A DNA stretch of 64,000 bases. Origin: Dama dama (taxonomy: Eukaryota > Chordata > Mammalia > Artiodactyla > Cervidae). A model generated the notes under the pieces. That model ran no database searches and was not told the origin of the DNA. It worked only from the letters and a program-made list of their open reading frames with translations. The stretch lies in contig NC_083703.1 in NCBI RefSeq assembly GCF_033118175.1, forward strand, positions 83,233,001-83,297,000, read 5' to 3'. Positions within the stretch are counted from its first letter, which is position 1. Each line of letters opens with the position of its first letter. The position numbers and the translations under genes were made by a program. Positions 10,678 to 23,400 of the stretch are shown piece after piece.

Positions 10678-12333
10678 CGGTTCAATTCAGTCACTGAGTC
10701 GTGTCTGACTCTGCAGCCCTATAGACTGTAGCACGCCAGGCCTCCCTGTCTATCAGTAACTCCCGGAGTTTACCCAAACTCGTGTCCATTGAGTTGGTGA
10801 TGCCATCCAACCATCTCATCCTCTGTCGTCCCCTGCTCCTCCTGCCCTCAATCTTTCTCAGCATCAGGGTCCTTTGAAATGAGTCAGCTCTTCACATAAG
10901 GTGGCCAAAGCTTTGGGGTTTCAGCTTCAACATCAGTCTTTTCAATGAACACTCAGCTCTGATCTCATTTAGAATGGACTGGTTGGATCCCCTTGCAGTC
11001 CAAGGGACTCTCGAGTCTTCTCCAACACCACAGTTCAAAAGCATCCATTCTTCAGCAGTCAGCTTTCTTGACAGTCCAACTCTCCCATCCATACATGACC
11101 ACTGGAAAAACCATAGCCTTGACTAGACAGACCTTTGTCAGCAAAGTAACATCTCTGCTTTTTAATATACTGTCTAGGTTGGTAATAACTTTTCTTCCAA
11201 GGAGTAAGTGTTATTTCATGGCTGCAGTCACCATCTGCAGTGATTTTGGAGCCCCCCGAAATAATGTCAGCCACTGTTTCCCCATCTATTTTCCATGAAG
11301 TGATGGGACCAGATGCCATGATCTTAGTTTTCTGAATGTTGAGCTTTAAGCCAACATTTTCACTCTCGTCTTTCACTTTCATCAGGAGGCTCTTTAGTTC
11401 TTCTTCACTTTCTTCCATAAGGGTTGTGCCATCTGCATTGCTGATATTTCTCCCAGCCATCTTGAATCTAGATTGTGCTTCATCCAGCCCGGTATTTCTC
11501 ATGATGTACTCTGCATAGAAGTTAAATAAGCAGGGTGACAATACATAGCCTTGATATGCTCCTTTCCCGATTTGGAACCAGTCTGTTGTTCCATGTCTGG
11601 TTCTGACTGTTGCTTCTTGACCTGCATACAGATTTCTCAAGAGGCAGGTCAGGTAGTCTGGTATTCCCATCGTTTGGGAATTTTCCACAGTTTATTGTGA
11701 CCCACATAGTCAAAGGCTTTGGCATAGTCAATAAAGCAGAAATAGATATTTTTTCTGGAACTCTCTTGCTTTTTCGATGATTCAGTGGATGTTGGCAATT
11801 TGATCTCTGGTTTCTCTGCCTTTTCTAAAGCCAGCTTGAAGATCTGGAAGTTCACAGTTCACGTATTGGTCAAGCCTGGCTTGGAGAATTTTGAGCATTA
11901 TTTTGCTAGTGTATGAGATGAGTGCAATTGTGCAGTAGTTTGAGCATTCTTTGGCATTGCCTTTCTTTGGGATTGGAATGACAACTGACCTTTTCCAGTC
12001 CTGTGGCCACTGCTGAGTTTTCCAAATTTGCTGGCATATTGAGTGCAACACTTTCACAGCATCATCTTTTAGGATCTGAAATAGCTCAACTGGAATTCCA
12101 TCACCTCTACTAGCTTTGTTTGTAGTGATGTCTCCTAAGGCCCACTTGACTTCACATTCCAGGATGTCTGGCTCTAGATGAGTGATCACACCATCGTGAT
12201 TATCTGGTTCATGAAGATCTTTTTTGTACAGTTCTTCTGTTTTTTCTTGCCACCCCTTCTTAATATCTTCTGCTTCTGTTAGTCCATACCATTTCTGTCC
12301 TTTACTGAGCCCATCTTTGCGTGAAATGTTCTC
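10678..12333 (-). mobile_element. BovB (RTE) LINE, 5'-truncated
   Basis: Reverse-strand BovB. The 3' end lies near 10678 (ttcaattcagtcactgagtc on the plus strand) and the reverse-transcriptase region lies further right. Broken frames at 11059-11688, 11649-11855 and 11782-12189 carry recognisable reverse-transcriptase blocks (FIDYAKAFD, and NFYAEYIMRNTGLDEAQ). It is truncated near 12333. BovB is the horizontally acquired RTE retrotransposon that mobilises Bov SINEs. Confidence 0.92.
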
Positions 12334-12345
12334 ATAAGCATAAGT

Positions 12346-12489
12346 GTTTTTTTTCCCATTTATTTTTATTAGTTGGAGGCTAATTACTTTACAATATTGT
12401 AGTGGGTTTCTCCAAAGAAGAAATACAGATGGCTAACAAACACATGAAAAGATGCTCAACATCACTCATTATCAGAGAAATGCAAATCT
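12346..12489 (-). mobile_element. Short 5'-inverted (twin-primed) L1 with target-site duplication
   Basis: A 144-bp insertion. Its left part is the reverse complement of the L1 3' end with a T-run (poly-A on the minus strand). Its right part, from about 12405, is L1 ORF2 sequence in the opposite (plus) orientation. The insert is flanked by an 11-bp direct repeat, taagcataagt, at 12335-12345 and 12490-12500. The structure is that expected of twin priming during L1 insertion. Confidence 0.85.
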
Positions 12490-12659
12490 TAAGCATAAGT
12501 TTTAAGGGTGCTATTGCAGGAAGTTGCCACAAGGCGTCAGGACTTTTTCATTCCCAGTTGTGATTGCCTTGAAAGTGAAACTTTCAAGTTTTAACCTAGG
12601 AGTGTAATTCAATATGGAATGTACCTGAAGAAACACCCAAAACCTTGTGTGTTCTTTCT

Positions 12660-12815
12660 GAGCATTCTTATTTATTTATTTTAAATTTTTTAAAATTTAC
12701 TGGCAGGTCCATGTGGCACGTGGGATTTTTAGTTCCCTGACCAAGTGTCGAACCCTCACCCCCTGCATTTGAAGCACAGAATCTTAACCATTGGACTGCA
12801 GGGAAGTCCCCCTAA
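12660..12815 (-). mobile_element. CHR-type SINE
   Basis: Reverse-strand tRNA-Glu SINE: T-rich start (A-tail on the minus strand) and the 'ggactgcagggaagtcccc' head at the right end. Confidence 0.8.
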
Positions 12816-13009
12816 GCATTATTTTTTTTAAGTAACCTTTATTTCATATTGTAGTAACATTGATATACCATGTGTTTTTGGTGGCAGGTGAACCGATTGT
12901 ATTTTCTATTTTGTTTTTGTTCAGTTGCCAAGTCAGGTCTTTTTGTAGGAGCGCTCCCTTTGCTACAGGCCCTGTTATACTGGTAAGACATCTATTTGTA
13001 CATGCATAA

Positions 13010-13300
13010 GTGTACATAAATGTAAATATCTAGGTACATCGATATGTAAATGTCCAGATAGAGATATAAATGTCTTGGTATGTAGATATGCAAATGTCTA
13101 TATGCATAGAAATACACATTGTAGGTACATAGATATATAAATACTTAGGCTCATAAGGACATAAATATCTATATACATAGACATATAAATACATATGTTC
13201 ATATAAACATAACTATCTATGTATATACAGATATAAATATCTATTATAGATACATATAGGCATAGATATCTATATACATAGACATGTAAATATCTGTATA
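13010..13300. repeat. AT-rich imperfect tandem repeat
   Basis: Recurrent words such as 'acatagatatataaatatc' and 'atctatatacatagacat' at irregular spacing of about 24-40 bp form an imperfect AT-rich microsatellite or minisatellite. Apparent reading frames across it are composition artefacts. Confidence 0.75.
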
Positions 13301-14115
13301 CACGGAGGATGGTTACACAGTGGACAATGAAGGAGACCACCTTATAGACAAAATAAGTGATACAGATAGTGGCATTTATAAAGAGCATACTAGGAGAGAG
13401 AAACATAAACAATTTCAAACAAAGAGAACACAGCTAAGCAAGATGCATGTGACTAGTTTTAATCTGAGGGCACTAAACCAAGAAGTCCACAGGGGGTCAG
13501 TAGATGATGGCAAAGTCTGGAAGGGTGAGATAGTGAAAACTAGTTAAATGTTTCACATTTGTTTACAAAGCATACCTTATAAATTTTTGGATTCATACTC
13601 GTTACCTCCTAAAGTATGTGTCATCCTATATATCCTCATATGCCCACATCCAAACTGTTTCAAATAAAATCAATCATAACTCCAACTTGTTGCAACTCTA
13701 GTAAGTCAACTGTTGGAGTTTCATGAAAAAGACACATTGTGATTCTTTTGTATAGACCAGTAATGGTTAGAATTTCTGTCTAATTTTTTTTTTTTTTTTG
13801 GAGGTCTTTAAAGATTGTTTAAAATTTCAACACTTCTCCCTGCTTCACCTTGTTCTGATTCAATTGACATTGGAAAAGTTATGGAAGGAGTGTTTAATAT
13901 AATCTGAACTCACCAGGTATCTATTGTTTGGTGTACATAAAGATCTGAGAAGTAGACTTCGATGGATGTAAAAATAAATATTGTGGATATAGAACATAAT
14001 TAGAAATTGCGACAGTCATTTGACCAGAGAGCAATCACAATGGATCCACTTCATCTCCCAAACCCATGAGGACAAGTTTATCTTGGTAATAATATCAGCA
14101 ACTGAAGAGTTAAAA
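13301..14115. other. No gene recognised; T-rich run near 13780-13798
   Basis: A/T-rich sequence with no domain-bearing frame. A T-homopolymer near 13782-13798 may be the tail of an old retroelement. Otherwise nothing is identified. Confidence 0.4.
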
Positions 14116-14808
14116 TGTTTAAAAGTTGTTGCTGAAGGATAAGACACCAGGATTCTTGGCCTCCGGAGGAGACGAATTCAATCCAGGGCCAGAGACGAGG
14201 CTGCATCGCTCAGAGCTTTTGTGTAATAAAGTTTTATTAAAGTGTAAAGGAGATAGAGAAGGTTTCTGACATAGGCATCAGAAGGGGACAAAAGAGTACC
14301 CCTCTCCTTCTCTTTAGATGTATGTTATATAGTCACTCACAGTCTGTTAATGAAAAGAAAGGAGTGTCATAAAATTTAGAATGGCACCAGATAATTCATC
14401 CCTGGCCATAAAACCATTGACTTGAATCTTGTAGAAGGGCAGAATACCAACAAATAGTTTCATTTACATAGATTAGGGGAAGAATACCTGAGTAAGAAGG
14501 TTGGGCCATTTGGTGGAACCAACTTGAAGATAGAGTCTGGGGTTCATTAACATAACTTAAGACAATATTTCCATAAGAAAAAGAAATGTATTTGTTAACT
14601 CAAGGTTTGAGAGTAGTTAGCTTCAGGTGAAATCACCTGTCATGGCAACACAGCATTTTAAGAGAAACCTCCTTTTAAATTTGTATAGAGAAGGAAAATA
14701 TCGCTGGTTTTTTTCCTACTGCTGCTTAAGAGAGATAAAAATGTCTGGCACTTGTAGCCTCTTTCCTCCACTTGGAGACCCCTGGCCTTCCTGCCTGTTA
14801 CCCTCTCA
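14116..14808 (-). mobile_element. Endogenous retrovirus solo LTR (family A, copy 1)
   Basis: A 693-bp LTR-like unit bounded by TG...CA. A second copy is at 32355-33043 in the same orientation and is highly similar by eye along its length. On the minus strand an AATAAA signal precedes the R/U5-like end. No internal retroviral genes are adjacent. I could not identify a flanking duplication for this copy. Confidence 0.75.
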
Positions 14809-15124
14809 GTGTTATCACTGTGAAAAATGATTATGAAAACAAATCTATGGAATGTTTTCATAGATAGGATGCAACTTTCCAAGAGGCTTTAAATTTCAGG
14901 TGAATGTTTTATTATTTGAAATCTTGAGTGGATTACAGACTCTGTAAGTTTTACAGACTGTTCAAACTTACATTCTATTCCATCCCGGACTGAATGCATT
15001 ACCTTTTGGTCCATGCACTTTTGACACACTTCATCAGCTTAGAGACAATCTGTGTTGGAGAGTGTTCTAAACCAATGTGTGCATACCAGCTGCAGGTCTG
15101 ACAAGAAACACTCACTCTCATGTT

Positions 15125-15575
15125 GTAGTTGCTGTTCAGTGGCTAAGTTGTGTCTGACTCTTTGTGACCCCATGGACTGCAGCATGCCAGGAATCCCTGC
15201 CCATCACCAACTCCCGAAGCTTGCTCAAATTCATGACAGTTGAGTCAGTGATGCCATCCAACCATCTCTTCCTCTGTCATCCCCTTCTCCATTTGCCTTC
15301 AGTCTTTCCCAGCATCAGGGTCTTTTCCAGTGGGTCGGCTCTTCAAATCAGGGGGCCAAAGGATTGGAGCTTTGGTTTCAGCGTCAGTCCTTCCTATGAA
15401 TGTTCAGGACTGATTTACTTTAGGGTTGACTGGTTTGATCTCCTCGCAGACCCAGGGACTCTCAAGAGTCTTCTCTAGCACCACAGTTCAAAAGCGTTAG
15501 TTCTTCAGTGCTCTGCCTTCTTCGTGGTCCTACTCTCACATCCGTACATGACTACTGCAAAAACCAGTAGTTTTT
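15125..15575 (-). mobile_element. BovB 3' fragment
   Basis: Reverse-strand BovB 3' terminal region of about 450 bp, with 'ttcagtggctaagttgtgtc' at its 3' end and ending within the ORF C-terminal part (cttgaaaagcattgg-like region diverged). Confidence 0.85.
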
Positions 15576-15887
15576 ACTCTCACATATGGGATATCAAATT
15601 TGTTTTTACATTTGCCTGCTATATTGAGGCTCTTGGTTCATACTTCATGTACCCATGTAGTGTTGTATTTAAATCCAGTTTGAAACAGAGCTTTATTTGA
15701 AGAATGCTTTGCCCACTAGCAGCGTTTTTTCTCACCAGCACCTCTTACCTTGGTGTAACATCTCAAAACTCAGAAACTCTTACATGTTGATATGAATATC
15801 AATTTCCTTTTAGGAGAGTTTAAACAGAGAAGTGACAAAATTAGGGTGCCTATTTTATCAGGTTTCTCCAGGCAGAAAATTGAAGCT

Positions 15888-16072
15888 TGATGTGGTTCAG
15901 TTGCTCAGTCGTGTCCAACTCTTTGCAACCCCATAGACTGCAGCATGCTGGTCTTCCCTGTCCTTCGCCATCTACCAGAGTTTGCTCAAAGTCCTGTTCA
16001 TTATGTTGGTGATGCTATCCAACCATCTCGTCCTCTGTCATCCCCTTCTCCTCCTGCACTCAGTCTTTGAAG
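15888..16072 (-). mobile_element. BovB 3' end fragment
   Basis: A further reverse-strand BovB 3' end of only about 185 bp, beginning 'gttcagttgctcagtcgtgt' and truncated shortly after the conserved 'ccaaccatctcgtcctctgt' block. Confidence 0.85.
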
Positions 16073-16079
16073 TTGAAAT

Positions 16080-16785
16080 TGTTAGAAGGCAGAGTTCATA
16101 CAGCTTATGGGCTCCTTGACTCAATTTTTTTTTGCAAGAATTTTCTTAGGTATTTTTTCAAGTGTGACCTTTCATTCATATAATAGCAAATAACAGAATT
16201 AGAAGAAACCAGTTTGAAACAATGGATTGTTTCTACCCTGACAATCTGAGCACAAAGGAACAAGTGGGAACCACAAAGATCTGGGGGCCAAGCTTTTAAG
16301 AATATTTTAGGTTGGCAAATACTAACTAGTATGCTTTCCATTTCAACAATTTTAATTCTGATACAGAATATCCTTTTCTAGAAGGCTTCCAGTGTGGCTG
16401 CCTCCTGCTGGAAGCATGGGAGAAGGAATCAGGGCACTGTCTGTCTGTCTTTATAAGACACTCGACTCAACTCTAAGAAATCCCTGGATCTTCCCTGGAT
16501 CCTGACCACCACATGGCCAAAGATACTGGTGACAGTTTTGTTTTGCCTGTTAAAGTGTTTAATGTCAAAGATTCTTTCGGTTTCCTGATGTGGGTGACAT
16601 GTGGGAGCCAGTGATGATTTTTTCTTTAAGAAACTTACTTGCTAGTTCCCACCTGAGGGTGAGGCCGCTGTCCAATGATGAGAGACCCTGCATGTGTATG
16701 CCCTGTGCCTCCAGGAGAGCAACTTAACTCTAGTTTAAACCTGACCAAGTTCTGTCTGCATGGTAGATTTAGACCTCTCTGTCTT
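16080..16785. other. No feature recognised
   Basis: Low-complexity-poor sequence with no recognisable exon or repeat. Small open frames lack any domain. Confidence 0.4.
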
Positions 16786-16787
16786 GT

Positions 16788-16985
16788 CTAGGAATTTCCC
16801 TGGTGGCTTAGATGGTAAAGAATCTGCATGCAGTGCAGGAGAACTGGTTTCATCTCTGGATTGGGAAGTTCCCCTGGAAAAGGGAATGGCAACTGAATCC
16901 AGTATCCTTGCCTGCAGAATCCCATGGACAGAGGAGGCTGGAGGGCTACAGTCCATGTGGTCACAAACAGTCAAACATGTCTGAA
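16788..16985 (+). mobile_element. Bov-tA SINE
   Basis: Forward Bov-tA with a tRNA-like head (ggcttagatggtaaagaatc) and the conserved body and tail. Confidence 0.88.
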
Positions 16986-16989
16986 GGAT

Positions 16990-18105
16990 GAATACTTGGA
17001 CTTTTCAATCTTGTCTGCACTGATTATGTTTAGACAAGACTTCTTGCTTTCTGCAATGAGAATATTAACACCTGACCATGTTCTGTGTGCACGAGGACGT
17101 GGAGACCTGGGTGCGGACTGGGCCTGGCCTCCGTCCTGGCAAACTCTGTGCTTGTGTCTGAATGTCAGTGCTCAGAGGTCTGGGGCCTGGAGCTGAGGTG
17201 GGCTTCTCTGGGTAATGTGCCCTCCTCTGAGTGGGGTTCCATGGCCCTCCCAGGGGTCAGTGCTGCAGTAGGGCTCTTAGTCTTTCCTCCTGCCAAGCTC
17301 ACCTGCCCTGAGGCTCATGGAGACTCCTCAGGTGGGCTACTTGGTAATTATTCCAGTTTTCCAGCACATTCATTTTGAGTAGTGAGGCAGGTTCACCTGG
17401 CTAATTGATTCGAGGGTACAAGGATCAGGCAAAAAACCAACGGGCAGCAGGTGAGATTGCTATGTGATCACCTTCCCATCGGCTGTCCCTGCTCAGCAGA
17501 CACCAGACCTGCCCCTCGTCTTCTAGCCCCGCGCCTGGTGTGTTTTCTCAACACCTCAGTGGGTAAACAAAGAACGGAGCCCACTGGAACCAAGGTAGTG
17601 TGTTCAGTATTATCGTGACAGCTGTCAAAACAGTATCAGAGAGAACCGAAGGGCAGGAGAGGAGGACTTCTCTGGGATGAGGGAAGCTTCCAGGAACCCA
17701 GCAGGTTCCAGGAACCCACTCGTTTCTGCCTTTGGGGCCCAGCCATCAGGGACCTGGCGTCCTAACCAAGAGTCATGCGGCCCCAGATGCAGGGTTCAGG
17801 AACCGTGTGGGTCTCACCCCATCCACACGGGTCTGGATCCTGTGCCCAGAGACCCCATGTCTGCTCTTCACCTCTGTGTGTCTTGCCCCTTGGAGATCCC
17901 CAACATCTGAATTGAGGGTGTTGCCCTGATTAACCTGTGGTCTTTCTTCTCTTAATCTTGTGACATTCACATGAGGTCAGGCACCTTTGAATGGGTTGCT
18001 GCTCTGTGTTCTTGGGTGAAAACCTTTGGCGGTGTCATATTTACATCATAGTGTATCACAGACCTAATCTGTAGGGTCGCCACTGTCTGTGGTCCCCTAG
18101 ATGAA
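16990..18105. other. Single-copy, moderately GC-rich stretch; no gene recognised
   Basis: Frames of 60-97 codons occur on both strands but overlap, lack domains and show no splice structure I can defend. A short local duplication (ccaggaacccagcaggttcc and neighbours) occurs near 17690-17720. Confidence 0.4.
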
Positions 18106-18109
18106 TTTT

Positions 18110-18715
18110 CTGTAATTTAATTTTTATTTTCTATTGGAGTCAGGTTGATTTCCATTGTTTTATTAGTTTTAGCTGTACAGTAACTTAATTTCATTTTACA
18201 TAGAAGTGAATCTATTCTCTTTCCATTTTTTTCCTCATATAAATTATTACAGTCTCTTTATTAGAGTTCCCTGTTCTTTTCACTAGGTCCTTTTTGCTTA
18301 TCATTTGTTAGATATTAGTGTGTATGTAAATCCTAAACTCTTAATTATCCCTTCTTTCTAAATTTCTTTTGATACTCATAATTTGATTTTCACAGGCTAT
18401 GAAGTCCGTTTTGTATTTAGATCATTAGTATGAATTTATAGATTGTGCCCGTAAGTGATATCTCATGATATTTCTCTTTCTGTGTCTGAGTTCCCTCACT
18501 TGGGGTGATGATTTCTTAGTACACCATGCTGCTGACAGCATCCTTGTTTCACTCTGTTTTATGGTTGAGTGGTGTTCCAGTTATAGATGTACCGCCTTGT
18601 CCTCACTTTTCTTCCACTGGACCTTTTGGTGGATTCCATGTCTTGCCTATTGAAAGAGTGTTGCCCTGAAAATCAAGGTGCACGTGTCATTTTGAATGGT
18701 GATTTTCAGTGGACC
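18110..18715 (-). mobile_element. Old L1 3' UTR (antisense)
   Basis: T-rich reverse complement of an old L1 3' region. It includes the diagnostic 'tggttgagtggtgttccag' block, which is antisense to the L1 end. It continues beyond the SINE at 18.72 kb. Confidence 0.7.
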
Positions 18716-18935
18716 GTGCTTCCCTGATAGCTCAGTTGGTAAAGAATCCTCCTGCAACGCAGGAGACTTTCAGGAGACCTGGGCTCGATCCCTAGGTTGG
18801 GAACATTACCTGAAGAAGGAAATGGCAAACCATTCCAGTATTCTTGCCTGGAGAATCCCATGAACATCCTTTGTCCTGGCAGGCTACAGTCCATGGGGTT
18901 GCAAAGAATCGGACACGACTGAGACAGCTAAACAA
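18716..18935 (+). mobile_element. Bov-tA SINE inside an old L1
   Basis: Forward Bov-tA (tccctgatagctcagttggt head; aatggcaaaccattccagta body; ggacacgactgagacagcta tail) splitting an antisense L1. Confidence 0.9.
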
Positions 18936-19720
18936 CAAAAACCGCACCAGTTTTGACGTGTAAATATCGATCTGTACCAGCTCATTACTCCCCCCACCCC
19001 CTGCCACCTTTCCATTTTGGTAAGCGTAAGTTTCTGAGTCTGTGAATCTGTTTGCATTTTGTAATGACGCTCATTTGTATCCATGTTTAGATTCCACAGA
19101 AGTGATACTCTCTATTATCTTTCCCTTTCTCAGTTATTTCACTTAGTTTGATCACCTCTAGTTTCTTCCCTGTAACTGGAAATGGCATTATTTCATCTTT
19201 CTTTATGTCTGAGCCATATTGCATTGTGTATTTGTACCTCATTTTCTGTATCCGTTCGTCTGTCCTTGTACACTTAAGTTGCTCCCCTGTCTTGGCTATT
19301 GTACCTAGTGCTGCCATGATCTTTGGAGTGCAGGTGTCTTTTAAAATTTTGCTTTTTTTCTGGATCTACTTCTAGGTATTGGATTTCTGGGTCACTGGGT
19401 ACTTCTGTGCTTAGTTTTTAAAAGAACCTCCATAATGTTCTACCTAATGGGTGTACCAATTTACATTCCCACCAACAGTGTAGGAGGCTTTCTTTCTTTC
19501 CACACCCTCTGCAGAATTTATTGTTGTAGGTTTTTGATGTGGCCATTCTGACCAATGTGAGGTGATACCTCATGGTACATTTGATTTGCCTTTCTGAAAG
19601 AACTAGTGATGCTGAGCATCTTTTCATGTGCTTTTATCACCATCTCTATGACCTATTTAGAGAAACATGCATTTAGACCTTTGGATGATTTTTTTTGGTT
19701 GAGTTTTCTTTTTTTTTTTT
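18936..19720 (-). mobile_element. Old L1 ORF2 C-terminus and 3' UTR (antisense)
   Basis: Antisense L1. The minus-strand frame at 19418-19627 still shows the L1 cysteine-rich segment (CRGCGKKESLLHCWWECKL). The rest is decayed. Confidence 0.8.
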
Positions 19721-19764
19721 TTTAATTGAGCTGTACTAATAATTTGTATGTGTTGAAGAGAAAG

Positions 19765-20058
19765 TTCTTGTGAAATCAACCCTGAATATTCATTGGAAGG
19801 ACTGAAGCTCCAATCTTTTGGCCACCTGAGGCAAAGAGTTGTCTCATTGGAAAAGACCCTGATGCTGGGAAAAATTGAGGAAAGGAGGAGAAGTGGGCAG
19901 CAGAGGATGAGATGGTTGGATGGCTTTACCCACTCAACAGACATGAGTTTGAGCAAACTCCCAGAGATAGTCAGGGACAGGGAGGCCTGGCATGCTGCAG
20001 TCCATGGGGTCACAAAGAGTCAGACAAGACTTAGCAACCGAACAACTACAAAACCCTG
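19765..20058 (+). mobile_element. BovB 3' end fragment
   Basis: Forward BovB C-terminal ORF region and 3' end (attggaaggactgaagctcc through the 'tcagacaagacttagcaacc' tail). Confidence 0.88.
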
Positions 20059-20104
20059 AATCCTCCTGAATATAAACTGCCTAGCAATTCAGCTGGCATT
20101 TAAT

Positions 20105-20443
20105 ATTCAGCTGTACAGTATGAGAAGACAAAAAGATATGACACTGAAAGACGAATTCCCCTGGTTGGTAGGTGCCCAATATGCTACCAGAGAAGAGTGA
20201 AGAAATAAATCCAGAAGGAATGAAAAGGTTAAGTCAAAAAGGAAACAGTTGTGGGTGTGTATGGTGGTATAAGTAAAGTCTGATGCTATAAAGAGCAATA
20301 TTGCATAGGAACGTGGAATGTTAGGTCTATGAATCCAGGTGAATTAGAAGTGGTCAAGAAGAAGATAGCAAGAGTGAACATTGACATTTGAAGAATAAGT
20401 GAACTAAGATGTGTGGGTTAGGGTTAGGGTTACAAGGTGGTCC
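20105..20443 (+). mobile_element. BovB 5' region fragment ending in telomere-like repeats
   Basis: BovB 5' region (gacactgaaagacgaattcc ... gaacgtggaatgttaggtct). The same region is repeated about 387 bp downstream in the larger BovB. The segment ends with two tandem TTAGGG units (20416-20430). Confidence 0.75.
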
Positions 20444-23400
20444 ACTGGAGAAGGGATCAGCAAACCGCTTCAGTATTCTTGCCTTGAGAACCACATAAAC
20501 AGTGTGAAAAGGCAAAAAGATAAGACACTGAAAGATGAACTCCCCAGGTAGGTAGATGCCCAATATGTTACTGAAGATCATTGGAGAAACACCTCCAGAA
20601 AGAATGAAGGGATGGAGCCAAAGCGAAAACAACACCCAGTTGTGGATGGGACTGGTGATAGAAACAAAGTTTGATGCTACAAAGAGCAATATTGCATAGG
20701 AACCTGGAATGTTAAGTCCATGAATCAAGACAAATTGGAAATGGTCAAACAGGAGATGACAAGAGTGAACATCGACATTCTAGGAATCAGCAAACTAAGG
20801 TGGACTGGAATGGGTGAATTTAACACAGATGACCATTATATCTACTACTATGGGCAGGAATCCCTTAGAAGAAGTGGAGGTGCCATCATAGTCAACAAAA
20901 GTGTCTGAGATGCAGTAACTGAATGCAATCTCAAAAACAACAGAATGATCCCTGTTAGTTTCCAAGGCAAACCATTCAATGTCACAGTCATCCAAGTCTA
21001 TGGCCCAACCAGTAATTGCTGGAGAAGCTGAAGTTGAACAGTTCTATGAAGACCTACAAGACCTTCTAGATCTAACACCCCCAAAAATATGTCCTTTTCA
21101 TTAAAGGGGACTGGAATGCAAAAGTAGGAAGTCAAGAAACACCTGGAGTAACAGGCAAATTTGGCCTTGGAGTATAGAATGAAGCAGGGCAAAGGCTAAT
21201 AGAGTTCTGCTAAGAAAATGCACTGGTCATAGCAAACACCCTCTTCTAACAACACAAGGGAAGACTCTACACATGGACATCAACAGATGGATGACACCAA
21301 AATCAGGTTGATTATATTCTTTGCAGCCAAAGATGGAGAAGCTCTATACAGTCAGCAAAAACAAGACCAGGGGCCAACTATGGCTCAGATCATGAACTCC
21401 TTATTGCCAAATTCAGAGTGAAATGGAAGAAAATAGGGAAAACCACTAGATCATTCAGGTATGACCTAAATCAAATCCCTTATGACTATGCAGTGGAAGA
21501 GAGAAATAGATTTAAGGGACTAGATCTGATAGACAGAATGCCTGATGAACTATGCATGGAGGTTCATGCCATTGTAGAGGAGACAGAAATCAAGAACATA
21601 CCCAAAAATACAGAAAAGAAAAAGAAATACAAAAAATCAAAATGGCTGCCTGAGGAGGCCTTACAAATAGCTGTGAAAAGAGGGAAGTGAAAAGCAAAGG
21701 AGAAAAGGAAAGATATTCCCATTTGAATGCAGAGTTCCAAAGAAGAGCCAGGAGAGAAAAGAAAGCCTTCCTCAGTGATCAGTGCAAAGAAATGGAGGAA
21801 AACAATAGAATGGGAAAGACTAGCGATCTCTTCAAGAAAATCAGAGATACCAAGGGAACACTTTATGCAAAGCTGGGCTCAATAAAGGACAGAAATGGTA
21901 GGGACCTAACAGAAGCAGAAGATATTAAGAAGAGGTGGCAAGAATACACAGAAGAACTGTACAAAAAAGATCTTCATGACTCAGATAATCATGATCGTGT
22001 GATCACTCACCTAGAGCCAGACATCCTGGAATGTGAAATCAAGTGGGCCTTAGGAAGCATCACTATGAACAAATTAGTGGAGGTGATGGAATTCCAGTTG
22101 ACTTATTTCAGATCCTAAAAGATGATGCTCTGAAAGTGCTTCACTCAATATGCCAGCAAATTTGGAAAACTCAGCAATGGCCACAGTACTGGAAAGGTCA
22201 GTTTTCATTCCAATCCCTAAGAAAGGCAATGCCAAAGAATGCTCAAACTACCCCACAATTGCACTCATCTCACACGCTAGTAAATTGGTGCTTAAAATTC
22301 TCCAAGCCAGGCTTCAGCAGGACATGAACCGTGAACTTCCAGATGTTCAAGCTGATTTAGAAAGGCAGAGGAACCAGAGATGAAATTGCCAACATCCACT
22401 GGATCATCAAAAAAGCAAGAGAGTTCCAGAAAAAGATCTATTTCTGTTTTATTGACTATGCCAAAGCCTTTGACTGTTTGGGTCACAATAAATTGTGGAA
22501 AATTCTGAAAGAGATGGGAATACCAGGCCACCTGACCTGTCTCTTGAGAAACCTATATGCAGGTCAGGAAGCAAGAGTTAGAACTGGACATAGAACAACA
22601 GACTGGTTCCACATAGAAAAAGGAGTACGTCAAGGCTGTATATTATCACCCTGCTTATTTAACTTATATGCGGAGTACATCATAAGAAACGCTGGGTTGG
22701 AGGAAGCACAAGCTGGAATCAAGATTGCCAGGAGCAGTATCAATAACCTCAGATATGCAGATGACATCACCCTTATGGCAGAATGAGAAGAAGAACTAAA
22801 GAGGCTCTTGATGAAAGTGAAAGAGGAGAGTGAAAAAGTTGGTTTAAAGCTTAACATTTAGAAAACTAAGATCATGGCATCCGGTCCCATCACTTCATGT
22901 TTAATAGATGGGGAAACAGTGGAAACAGTGGTTGACTTTATTTCTCTGGGCTCCAAAATCACTTCAGATGGTGATTGCAGCCATGAAATTAAAAGACACT
23001 TGCTCCTTGGAAGGAAAGTTATGAGCAATCTAGACAGCATATTAAAAAGCAGAGACATTACTTTGTCAACAAAGGTCTGTCTAGTCAAGTGTATTATCTT
23101 TCCAGTGGTCATGTATGGATGTGAGTATTGGACTATAAAGCAAACTGAGCAGAGAAGAATTGATGCTTTTGAACTGTGGTGTCGGAGAAGACTCTTGAGA
23201 GTCCCTTGGACCACAAGGAGATCCAACCAGTCCATCCTAACGGAGATCAGTCCTGGATGTTCATTGGAAGGACTGATGTTGAAGCTGAAACTCCAATACT
23301 TTGGCCACCTGATGCAAAGAGGTGCCTTATTTGAAAAGACCCGGATGCTGGGAGGGATTGATGGCAGGAGGATAAAGGGACGACAGAGAATGAGATGGTT

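Noticed and set aside
14116..14808. Complete provirus between the two family A LTRs (14.1 and 32.4 kb)
   Set aside because: The intervening 17.5 kb is BovB, SINE, L1 and mitochondrial DNA with no retroviral genes. The LTRs are separate solo insertions.
20416..20430. True interstitial telomeric array
   Set aside because: Only two full units are present, too short to distinguish from chance without comparison to BovB consensus. Kept only as a low-interest finding.
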